Below are positions 6,278-12,922 of a stretch of DNA of 33,949 nt, piece by piece. Location: contig USDK01000031.1 in NCBI GenBank assembly GCA_900553355.1, positions 1 through 33,949 of the forward strand, read 5' to 3'. The position numbers and the translations under genes are program-made. Each line of letters opens with the position of its first letter. Position 1 is the first letter of the stretch. The notes beneath the pieces are model-generated. The model did no database searches, was not told where the DNA came from, and saw only the letters and a list, made by a program, of their open reading frames with translations. Origin of the DNA: an uncultured Lachnospiraceae bacterium. GTDB lineage: Bacteria > Bacillota > Clostridia > Lachnospirales > Lachnospiraceae.

Positions 6278-7405
6278 ATGGGCTACGCATCACTAGAAGA
6301 GGCACGATTCATCTTAGCGGAGTTTGAGAAGTATTTAGAAGGCTATTCGATTGAGGAATATCAAATAAATGACTATGAAAAAGTTTTATTAATAGAGGAT
6401 AGTTTGGCACTTTATTGCGGAATAATTGAATACGATACTTTCCAAGAAGGCGAAGTGAATTTTGGGGTATATGTTGAAGAATTAACGTATAATACTTTGG
6501 GATGGAAATATAATCATACTCAGTTCGTAAAAAAGATGGAAGAAATAACTGGCATTCAGTATTTAGTTCATATTGAGTATAAAAAATTTAGAGGTTATAC
6601 GAGAATTTATTGGTGCCCAGAAAAAGAGACTTTATGTGAGCAAATTGGGAAAACTTTGCCAGAGTTAAAATTACGAGAACGATATGAAGCATGGGAAGGG
6701 ATAAAGTATTATTTTATCGTTTTAGAAATGCCAGATGTATCGGGAAATATTCATTATGGCGTGGCTTACACAACTCAAACTCCACATAGATATGTTGCCG
6801 ATAGATGTACAGAATCTATAAAAAAGGGCTTTCGTTTTGGAGAGACTCGTATGATACGGCAGAACTTGAAAGATGCGTTTGATTCGTGGAAAGGGGTTAA
6901 GCGACAAATCCGATTTGAGAAATATTTTAAATATTTTTATTTCGAAAAGTATTTCAGAGAAAAGGATGATGTATGGCGCTACGCAGACAAGCTTCTTGAA
7001 TCCGCATACAATGGCGGGTTTGAAAGTGAAGAAAGAAGTACATATACACGACCTATAAATAAATGGAAATCAGAAGAAATGGTTTATAATATGACTAAAA
7101 AATTGTATAAACAATTTAAAGTTATCTATCAACATAGACCGTTTTTCCTGAGGAATCCACAGGGCGGACAAATGTCTTATGATGTGTATATTTCCGAACT
7201 TAAAGTCGCTATAGAATATCAAGGTAAACAGCATTTTGAACCGGTTGATTTTTTCGGCGGGGCGGAAAGTTATGAGAAAACTGTGGAGAGAGACAAAATT
7301 AAGCAGGCGTTAAGCAGGAAAAATGGTGTGAAACTGGTTTATATAAATTATTGGGAAGAAATCACGCCGCAACTTATACGAGAGAGGGTTGAAAAATCTG
7401 TGTAA
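6278..7405 (+). CDS. PD-(D/E)XK nuclease-like protein in accessory block, function unknown
   Basis: The start is the ATG at 6278, with AGGAGGAG just upstream; it gives 375 residues. The N-terminal about 250 residues are rich in aromatic and charged residues and not recognised. The C-terminal about 100 residues look like a restriction-endonuclease fold: Glu266/267 in a helix, Asp302 in SYDVYISE, then KVAIEYQGKQHF with Glu313 and Gln315, and RDKIKQALSRKNGVKLVYI after it. The Glu-x-Gln form with following Gly-Lys occurs in some nuclease branches in place of Glu-x-Lys. The gene is AT-rich, carries its own predicted promoter and is not a virion gene by order. Roles as homing, anti-phage or superinfection-exclusion nuclease are possible but unproven. 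Confidence 0.7.
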   Translation: MGYASLEEARFILAEFEKYLEGYSIEEYQINDYEKVLLIEDSLALYCGIIEYDTFQEGEVNFGVYVEELTYNTLGWKYNHTQFVKKMEEITGIQYLVHIEYKKFRGYTRIYWCPEKETLCEQIGKTLPELKLRERYEAWEGIKYYFIVLEMPDVSGNIHYGVAYTTQTPHRYVADRCTESIKKGFRFGETRMIRQNLKDAFDSWKGVKRQIRFEKYFKYFYFEKYFREKDDVWRYADKLLESAYNGGFESEERSTYTRPINKWKSEEMVYNMTKKLYKQFKVIYQHRPFFLRNPQGGQMSYDVYISELKVAIEYQGKQHFEPVDFFGGAESYEKTVERDKIKQALSRKNGVKLVYINYWEEITPQLIRERVEKSV

Positions 7406-7413
7406 AATGATAC

Positions 7414-7462
7414 TTGACTTTTGGAACTCATAAGTTATAATAGACTTATGGAACTCAAAAGT
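7414..7462 (+). promoter_or_regulatory. Promoter with two 19-bp operators, autoregulated by the RHH protein
   Basis: TTGACT (7414-7419), a 16-bp spacer and TATAAT (7436-7441) form a strong sigma-A promoter. A 19-bp near-palindrome, ACTTTTGGAACTCATAAGT (7417-7435), fills the spacer, and a second site, ACTTATGGAACTCAAAAGT (7444-7462), covers the predicted transcription start. The two sites share GGAACTCA in the centre and are inverted in the arms. They sit 12 bp before the repressor-like gene at 7474, so negative autoregulation is likely. Confidence 0.75.
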
Positions 7463-7473
7463 GAGGTGATAAA

Positions 7474-7641
7474 ATGAGTCCCAGAACAGGAAGACCAACG
7501 GATTGTAGGAAGGATCATGATGTTAAAGTTAGAATTGATAATGAAACACATGAGAAATTGTTGAAGTATTGCAAAGAGCATGGAATTACGAAGGCAGAGG
7601 CAATTAGACAAGGTATCCATTTGGTTTTACAAAAAAAATAG
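7474..7641 (+). CDS. Ribbon-helix-helix (CopG/Arc-type) DNA-binding protein
   Basis: This is a short gene encoding 55 residues. After a basic start (MSPRTGRPTD) comes a beta strand, VKVRID, then two helices (ETHEKLLKYCKEHG and KAEAIRQGIHLVL) joined by a GIT turn, the ribbon-helix-helix layout. Such dimers bind pairs of short palindromes through the strand. The upstream promoter carries two matching 19-bp sites. The RBS is GTGAGGTG at 7461-7468. It probably controls its own promoter and perhaps the AntA and Rha genes downstream. No toxin partner is adjacent, so a toxin-antitoxin role is not supported. Confidence 0.85.
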   Translation: MSPRTGRPTDCRKDHDVKVRIDNETHEKLLKYCKEHGITKAEAIRQGIHLVLQKK

Positions 7642-7678
7642 GAAATTCCGCCCCGACCAAAGATTGGAATTTCCTATT
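7637..7678 (+). repeat. 13-bp perfect inverted repeat after the RHH gene
   Basis: AATAGGAAATTCC (7637-7649) pairs with GGAATTTCCTATT (7666-7678) across a 16-nt loop, overlapping the RHH stop codon. On the + strand no T-run follows, while on the - strand the stem is followed by T8, so it would work best as a terminator of antisense transcription. It may also attenuate readthrough. Confidence 0.6.
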
Positions 7679-7683
7679 CGGCT

Positions 7684-7727
7684 AGAAGTTTCCTTCTGCA
7701 AATATTATAATGCAGATAGGAGCTTCT
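7684..7727 (+). repeat. Imperfect inverted repeat in the leader of the AntA gene
   Basis: AGAAG, TCCT and TCTGCA (7684-7700) pair with TGCAGA, AGGA and CTTCT (7711-7727) with short bulges; the loop is AT-rich and contains TTATAA. It sits 32 bp upstream of the AntA start and could be an RNA hairpin, a weak terminator (TTTC follows) or an operator. Confidence 0.5.
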
Positions 7728-7759
7728 TTCAAGAACAAAAAGTGAAAGGAGTTTTTCTT

Positions 7760-8068
7760 ATGCAACAAAAAATTGTGCTTGAAAATGGAACTATTTCAGT
7801 GTATGAAACCAGCACAGGAGAAAAAATTGTTTATGGTTCGGAATTGTACAAAGGACTTGGTATTACCTTTTCGTATCTAGAATGGCTTAACAGCAGGCTT
7901 AGGGAATGTAAAGCGGTAGAAGATGAAGATTTTTGTAGTTTTATTAAAAGAAGTGATTCCCCAAATGGATGCCCCGAGCAGGAGCATATGATTAAGCTTA
8001 ATGTTGCGAAGCGTATAATCGAAAAAGAAAATGATGGGAAGGGTGGTACAGAGAATGAAACAGATTGA
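7760..8068 (+). CDS. AntA-type antirepressor N-terminal domain protein, short
   Basis: The start is the ATG at 7760, preceded by AAAGGAG; it gives 102 residues. The sequence GEKIVYGSELYKGLGITFSYLEWLNSRLRECKAVEDEDF has the layout of AntA/AntB antirepressor domains: a helix-turn-helix-like pair ending in a W-x-x-R helix and EDEDF. The family normally carries an extra C-terminal domain. Here the protein ends in a charged tail and its last bases overlap the Rha gene start at 8055, so the two are coupled. Phage antirepressors modulate lysogeny, which is unusual inside a tail module. Confidence 0.72.
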   Translation: MQQKIVLENGTISVYETSTGEKIVYGSELYKGLGITFSYLEWLNSRLRECKAVEDEDFCSFIKRSDSPNGCPEQEHMIKLNVAKRIIEKENDGKGGTENETD

Positions 8069-8873
8069 GCAGACAATCAGCAGTATCGAAGTAGCGGAGA
8101 TGGTAGGAAAGAGACATACGGATTTGATGAGAGATATACGCAGATATCTCGATCAATTTAACGAGAGCAATCTTGCGTCGGTTGAGCTTAACCAATCCAA
8201 AATTGGATTCGTTGATTTCTTCAAAGAAAGTACGTATATAGATGGAAAAGGAGAAACTCGTCCCTGCTACAATGTCACAAAGAAAGGATGCGAATTTATC
8301 GCCCACAAGCTCACGGGTGTTAAAGGCACGGAGTTCACAGCGAAGTACATCAACCGCTTTCATGATATGGAAGATACGATCCGACAGGGAATACCTCAGA
8401 AGGACAAGCCTCAGTATGAACATCTTGCCAGTGTCAATAACGCAGTGAAGATTCTCACACCAATGCTTAAAGCGGCAGGATGTGACAGCAAAATTCAGCT
8501 TCTTACGGCGAAAACGTTATATGAAAGAGCTGGAGTTGAACTTCCGCTTATGATTGAAGCAGATCAACAGTATTATGACACGGTACATATCGCTCGCCAT
8601 GTTGGATTATATTATCAGAGTTCTGGAAAGCCTGCTGATAAAGCTGTTAATGAGATTATCCGCAGACTGGATTTGCCGGATAACCTGTATACAGAGACAT
8701 GGGAACAGAAAGGGAACTGGCAAGGGCCGGTAAGAAAATACGCTCCGCAGGTCATTGGTATGGTACGACAGTGGTATTCTGATAACGATTATCCGAGGGA
8801 TATTGAATATACCCAGTGTGACGGCCAAAAGAAATGCTATCACGTTATCTGCAGAGAAAGCGAGGTGGCGTGA
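8055..8873 (+). CDS. Rha-family phage regulatory protein
   Basis: The product has 272 residues from the ATG at 8055 (AAGGGTGG at 8039-8046); an ATG at 8031 has no RBS. Residues 1-105 match the phage Rha domain: ISSIEVAEMVGKRHTDLMRDIR, FFKESTYIDGKGETRPCYNVTKKGCEFIAHKLTG, then FTAKYINRFHDMED. Rha proteins interfere with growth of some phages in hosts lacking IHF and act as regulatory or antirepressor-like proteins. The C-terminal half (about 140-272) is a separate helical domain, with HIARHVGLYYQSSGKPADKAVNEIIRRL, resembling antirepressor C-terminal modules. It overlaps the AntA gene by 14 bp and is followed by a small coupled frame. Confidence 0.85.
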   Translation: MKQIEQTISSIEVAEMVGKRHTDLMRDIRRYLDQFNESNLASVELNQSKIGFVDFFKESTYIDGKGETRPCYNVTKKGCEFIAHKLTGVKGTEFTAKYINRFHDMEDTIRQGIPQKDKPQYEHLASVNNAVKILTPMLKAAGCDSKIQLLTAKTLYERAGVELPLMIEADQQYYDTVHIARHVGLYYQSSGKPADKAVNEIIRRLDLPDNLYTETWEQKGNWQGPVRKYAPQVIGMVRQWYSDNDYPRDIEYTQCDGQKKCYHVICRESEVA

Positions 8874-8887
8874 GATGAAAGATGTAA

Positions 8888-9121
8888 ATGGTAGAGAAAT
8901 GCCCCCCGAGTCCCTACGAGAAAAACGACACAATGAGGTTATTGGGAAAGCAATATATCATTTCACTATTTTGGGCCAATGATGTGGTGCGACGGGAAAT
9001 TAATCAGATACTTGAAGCAAGACCATATTCATTTACCATGAGTGCCGCAAGCGATATATTCACTTTGGGATATATTCACGGCAAACGTGCTGAACGAGCT
9101 AGAATAAAGAAAAAGCAATAA
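8888..9121 (+). CDS. Small phage protein, probably frameshifted at its N-terminus
   Basis: The frame from 8888 gives 77 residues, and the C-terminal half (REINQILEARPYSFTMSAASDIFTLGYIHGKRAERARIKKK) looks like a genuine conserved small phage protein. The start has no good RBS. In contrast, an ATG at 8875 has GAGGTG at 8862-8867 with ideal spacing and opens a different frame (MKDVNGREMPPESLREKRH onward) that stops at 8982. One indel near 8970 would join the two into one protein of about 81 residues. It may therefore be a decayed gene or a sequence error. Function unknown. Confidence 0.5.
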   Translation: MVEKCPPSPYEKNDTMRLLGKQYIISLFWANDVVRREINQILEARPYSFTMSAASDIFTLGYIHGKRAERARIKKKQ

Positions 9122-9133
9122 AGAACAGTAATG

Positions 9134-9165
9134 AGAACACCTGTCAGATGATGGGTGTTCTTTTT
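9134..9165 (+). terminator. Intrinsic terminator closing the accessory block
   Basis: AGAACACC (9134-9141) pairs with GGTGTTCT (9154-9161); the loop contains GTCAGA and T5 runs from 9161. It separates the accessory block from the tail chaperone gene. Confidence 0.8.
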
Positions 9166-9198
9166 ATACAAATTTTAATTATATGGAGGTAAACAAAA

Positions 9199-9582
9199 AT
9201 GATGGAATTAACGATTAGCGGACAGGTGTATCAGTTTAACTTTGGAATGGGATTTCTTCGGGATGCCAATAAGATGATATCTACATCAGTGGATGGTATC
9301 AAAGATGTAAAGAAGGACATCGGTGCAAGATACATGATCGCCCGGGTGATTGACGGGGAACCGGATGCGCTGGTAGATCTTCTGGATGTGGCGAATAAGG
9401 GGCAGAAACCGAGAGTGACAAAAGCGCTTCTGGATTCCTATATCGATGATCCGGATACGGATGTTGATGCGTTGTTCGAGGACACGCTGGATTTTTTAGG
9501 GAAAGCAAATGCTACCAAGAAATTGATGGCGAAGATGATGGAAGCAATCGAGGAAGCGAAAGCGGAACAGAACCAGAACTAA
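9199..9582 (+). CDS. Tail assembly chaperone, short form (gpG-like)
   Basis: The product has 127 residues (GGAGG at 9185-9189). It begins with a beta segment (MELTISGQVYQFNFGMGFLRDANKM) and continues with helices, as in the tail assembly chaperone family of TP901-like siphoviruses. It lies directly before the frame at 9606 and the tape measure gene, the standard place for the gpG/gpGT pair. The two frames overlap, with no convincing RBS for the second, which points to a programmed -1 frameshift. The chaperone coats the tape measure protein during tail assembly. Confidence 0.85.
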   Translation: MMELTISGQVYQFNFGMGFLRDANKMISTSVDGIKDVKKDIGARYMIARVIDGEPDALVDLLDVANKGQKPRVTKALLDSYIDDPDTDVDALFEDTLDFLGKANATKKLMAKMMEAIEEAKAEQNQN

Positions 9583-9605
9583 CCTTTGAAGAACAGTACC
9601 GGGAG

Positions 9606-9929
9606 ATGGCTGTGAATTGTTTCCGATACTTTGGCTTTACGACCTTTGACCAGGTGGATAACCTGACAAATGCTCAGTATGAAATTATGGCAGAGGCCTT
9701 GGAGTTGCGAATGTTGGACGAAAGTCTGCATGAACACCGCCAGGCCTTTTTAAATTATGCGGCGCAGGCAGAAAAACCGGCTGGCAAAGGAAAGACCAGA
9801 CCGGTATACCGGACGTTCCGGCAGTTTTTTGACTATAAAAAGGAATTGAAAAAGCTGAAATCAAAGAAGAAAAAGAAGGCAGACAGCCGGTTTTCCGGAA
9901 TAGGTAAGCTTCTGCAGAAAGGAGAGTGA
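9606..9929 (+). CDS. Tail assembly chaperone, frameshift extension (gpT-like)
   Basis: The frame encodes 107 residues from the ATG at 9606, but it is open upstream through the end of the short-form gene (reading PELTFEEQYREMAVNCF) and the ATG has no spaced RBS. The product is therefore likely made as a -1 frameshift fusion to the 9199 protein. The sequence FRYFGFTTFDQVDNLTNAQYEIM and a Lys-rich C-terminus (KKELKKLKSKKKKK) match the second chaperone component of such phages. It is followed immediately by the tape measure gene. A candidate slip site is GCGAAAG at 9556-9562, which is not a classical heptamer. Confidence 0.72.
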   Translation: MAVNCFRYFGFTTFDQVDNLTNAQYEIMAEALELRMLDESLHEHRQAFLNYAAQAEKPAGKGKTRPVYRTFRQFFDYKKELKKLKSKKKKKADSRFSGIGKLLQKGE

Positions 9930-9933
9930 GAGC

Positions 9934-12918
9934 ATGGCAGAGTCATTTAGTGTGAAAGCGATATTATCAGCAGCAGACCGAGGATTTACTTCGACTATGA
10001 GGGGCGCCATCTCTGCCTGTGATACTCTCGGGAGCAAAATAAAAAGCGGGCTTGGATTTGGAGTTCTGATGGCAACAGGCCAGCAGGCATTTACTTCGAT
10101 CACAGATGGGATTGGGAGCATGGTAAGCGAATTGAACCAGTCCCAGAAAGCATGGAAGACATTTGACAGTAATATGTCCATGCTTGGGAAAAGCTCGGGC
10201 GAGATCAAGGGTGTGCAAAAAGAACTGCAGGATTACGCGACGCAGACCATTTACAGTGCATCAGACATGGCATCGGCCTACAGTCAGTTGGAGGCGGTTG
10301 GAACCCAAAATACAACTGCATTGGTAAAAGGGTTTGGTGGGCTTGCGGCAGCTGCGATAGAACCTAAACAGGCGATGAAGACGTTATCTCAGCAGGCTAC
10401 CCAGATGGCTGCAAAACCTACAGTGGCATGGGAAGATTTTAAGCTGATCATGGATCAGACGCCTGCTGGTATCGCTGCAGTTGCGAAAGAAATGGGGATG
10501 TCGACTCAGGATATGGTGAAAAATGTCCAAGATGGCAAGATTGCAACGGAAGATTTCTTTGATGCGATTGCAAAGGTCGGGACGAATGATGCATTTACTC
10601 AGCTTGCCACAACTTATAAGACTGCAGACGAAGCAATGGCAGGACTACAGGAAACGTTAGCCCAGAAGCTGTCACCAGCATTTGAAGAACTCCAAAGGAC
10701 GGCGGTTCATGCCATCAGCGGATTGATCAGCAAGGTTGAATCGGCGGACTTTAGCTTTTTGATAGATGGTTTCCGTGAAATAAAGAATGTTGCCAAAGAG
10801 ATTGGTGGGGCATTTAAAGATACGGGAGCTGTAAAAGCATTTGGCGAGGCGTTATCCAGTGTTGGTGATGCAGCGGCGCATGTTTATGACAGTATTAAGG
10901 ATTCGGGCGCATTTGAAGTAATCGGACGTTCTTTGGGAATGATTGTGAAAAGCGGTTCTGAAGCCGTGACGGCAGTAAGTGACTTTATCAGCAGTTTGGA
11001 TCCAGGGACGCTTCAGACGATAGGCCAGCTTATAGTAGGCGTGGCTATTGGATTTTTAATGTTTAAGGCAGCACTGGGCGTGGCGAATAAACTCGGCGCA
11101 GTAAAGGAAGGCATGGGAGGCCTTGCCGATGCAAGCGAGTCTACATCACTTAGCGTTTCCAGTTTGACAGACGGTCTAAATTCTCTCGCGAAGAGTGCAG
11201 GAATCGCTCTGATCATTGCTTCTGTTGCTCTTCTTGCTGCAGCATTGACACCGTTAGCACAACTTGGAGCGACCGCAGTTCCACCGCTGATTGCCTTTGG
11301 AGCAGTCGTGAGTGCCTTAGCGGCTGTATTTGCTCTTCTGGGGAAAAGCTTGCAGACGAATATGACGGGTATCATCGCATTTTCTGCATCCATGTCCGTA
11401 TTGGCGCTTGCTATGGCTCCGGTAGCCAGTACAGGAAGGGAAGGCGCAGTAGCTATGGCGGCATTTGGAGTTGTAGTTGCTGGACTGGTTGCGGTATTTG
11501 CGCTATTCGGATCTTCCTTGACTGCGGCGATTCCGGCTATGCTGGTTTTTGGCGCCACGATTTTAATGGTCGGCGCGGGGATGTCTCTGGCAGCCAATCT
11601 GATTAATGCCCTGACTCCGTTTGTGGAACAGCTGGGGAATACATTTGAACAGGTCGGCGGAGTCATCGTGGATGTGATCAATTCTATCTGCGATGGATTT
11701 AATACGTTATGTGACGGAGTATCCACTGTGATTGAGGCGATCAGCGGAGGATTTTCCTCTGTTCTGGATTCTGTGGCAGGTGTGATTGAGTCTATTGGGA
11801 CATCTGCAAAAAATGCTGGAACCGGTTTTAAGTCAGTGGCGCAAGGAATCACTATGATTTCGGAGCTGTCCCTGGGAGATATTGCAAAGTCCCTTGGAGC
11901 AGTAGCGCTTGGCCTAGGAGAAATCTCCAGCAGTGGTGCGAATCTTCCGGAAGTAGCATCCGGAATGCAGCTTTTGGTGGCATCTCTTTTGGTAGCAGCA
12001 TCAAGTCTGACCATGTTTAATTCCGGCATCCAGACGATGTCCGGCCTGGCATTGGGAACCGTTTCCAGTGTAACAGCTATTAAAGAGGCATTTGCAAACT
12101 TTACGATCACACCGCCTAATATCGGTCCTATGATCTCTGCTTTTACGCAGATCATAGCGCAGTCGCGGATGCTTATTCCGGGATTGACGCAGTCCGGACA
12201 GAATGCCGGTCAGGGATTAGCAAGAGGATTGACGGCCGGCGGCAGACAGGCGCAGACCTCTATGAAATCAACCACGCAGTCCGTTATCACAGAAGGGAAT
12301 TCTCTGACGTCAAAGTTGACGCAGGCAGGCCAGAAGGCAGGAAACGGATTTTCAAAGGCACTGCAAAGCGGAATGAACCAGTCGGTATCTATTGTGCGCA
12401 GTGCTTCTAGTGCCATTGTATCCGCTATGAGATCCGCTCAGAGCGGCGCATACAGCAGCGGTGTTTATATTGGTGTAGGCTTGGCTAATGGTATCCGGTC
12501 GCAGGTGGGAGCAGTACGGAGCGCTGCTGCGGCTCTCGCATCCGCGGCAGAAGCGGCGATTGTTGCCAAGGCTAAGATTGGAAGCCCATCAAAGGTATCC
12601 ACAGATCTCGGAGAGTTCTGGGGAATTGGCTGGGTAAATGGTATTTTGTCAAAAGTGAAGGATGCGAAAGCAGCGGCGATGGATTTGATAAGTATTCCAT
12701 CCCTGGTTCCGGTTACGGATATTGGTATGAATATTCGGGGTGGAGGTATCCAGGATCTGAACGATGACTACAATTACACCAGGACGGCACGGTATACGAT
12801 CATTGTTCCGGTGGAGATTGACGGGAAAGAGACGGCCCGGGTGACGGCACCATATACGGAAGCCGAGCAGAACAAAAGGCAGAAGGTCAAGAACATGATC
12901 AAAGGCAAAAAGGGGTAA
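9934..12918 (+). CDS. Tail tape measure protein
   Basis: The product has 994 residues and an AAAGGAG RBS. Residues about 70-265 match the tape measure N-terminal domain (SASDMASAYSQLEAVGTQNTTALVKGFGG, then a helical region ending in LAQKLSPAFEELQ). Residues about 355-560 hold several long hydrophobic helices rich in Ala and Val, the probable membrane-active part used in DNA ejection. The C-terminal 250 residues are Ser/Ala/Gln-rich repeats (TQSGQNAGQGLARGL). By the usual rule of about 0.15 nm per residue it implies a tail near 150 nm, consistent with a siphovirus. No lysozyme or peptidase motif is seen inside it. Confidence 0.95.
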   Translation: MAESFSVKAILSAADRGFTSTMRGAISACDTLGSKIKSGLGFGVLMATGQQAFTSITDGIGSMVSELNQSQKAWKTFDSNMSMLGKSSGEIKGVQKELQDYATQTIYSASDMASAYSQLEAVGTQNTTALVKGFGGLAAAAIEPKQAMKTLSQQATQMAAKPTVAWEDFKLIMDQTPAGIAAVAKEMGMSTQDMVKNVQDGKIATEDFFDAIAKVGTNDAFTQLATTYKTADEAMAGLQETLAQKLSPAFEELQRTAVHAISGLISKVESADFSFLIDGFREIKNVAKEIGGAFKDTGAVKAFGEALSSVGDAAAHVYDSIKDSGAFEVIGRSLGMIVKSGSEAVTAVSDFISSLDPGTLQTIGQLIVGVAIGFLMFKAALGVANKLGAVKEGMGGLADASESTSLSVSSLTDGLNSLAKSAGIALIIASVALLAAALTPLAQLGATAVPPLIAFGAVVSALAAVFALLGKSLQTNMTGIIAFSASMSVLALAMAPVASTGREGAVAMAAFGVVVAGLVAVFALFGSSLTAAIPAMLVFGATILMVGAGMSLAANLINALTPFVEQLGNTFEQVGGVIVDVINSICDGFNTLCDGVSTVIEAISGGFSSVLDSVAGVIESIGTSAKNAGTGFKSVAQGITMISELSLGDIAKSLGAVALGLGEISSSGANLPEVASGMQLLVASLLVAASSLTMFNSGIQTMSGLALGTVSSVTAIKEAFANFTITPPNIGPMISAFTQIIAQSRMLIPGLTQSGQNAGQGLARGLTAGGRQAQTSMKSTTQSVITEGNSLTSKLTQAGQKAGNGFSKALQSGMNQSVSIVRSASSAIVSAMRSAQSGAYSSGVYIGVGLANGIRSQVGAVRSAAAALASAAEAAIVAKAKIGSPSKVSTDLGEFWGIGWVNGILSKVKDAKAAAMDLISIPSLVPVTDIGMNIRGGGIQDLNDDYNYTRTARYTIIVPVEIDGKETARVTAPYTEAEQNKRQKVKNMIKGKKG

Positions 12919-12922
12919 TGAC

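Noticed and set aside
7474..7641. Ribbon-helix-helix gene as an antitoxin of a toxin-antitoxin pair
   Set aside because: No small toxin-like gene is adjacent; neighbours are a long nuclease-like gene with its own promoter and an AntA gene after two hairpins.
11013..12155. Long open frame on the - strand inside the tape measure gene
   Set aside because: It is a codon-bias shadow: low-complexity Ala/Pro-rich translation, no RBS, fully inside a certain gene on the other strand.
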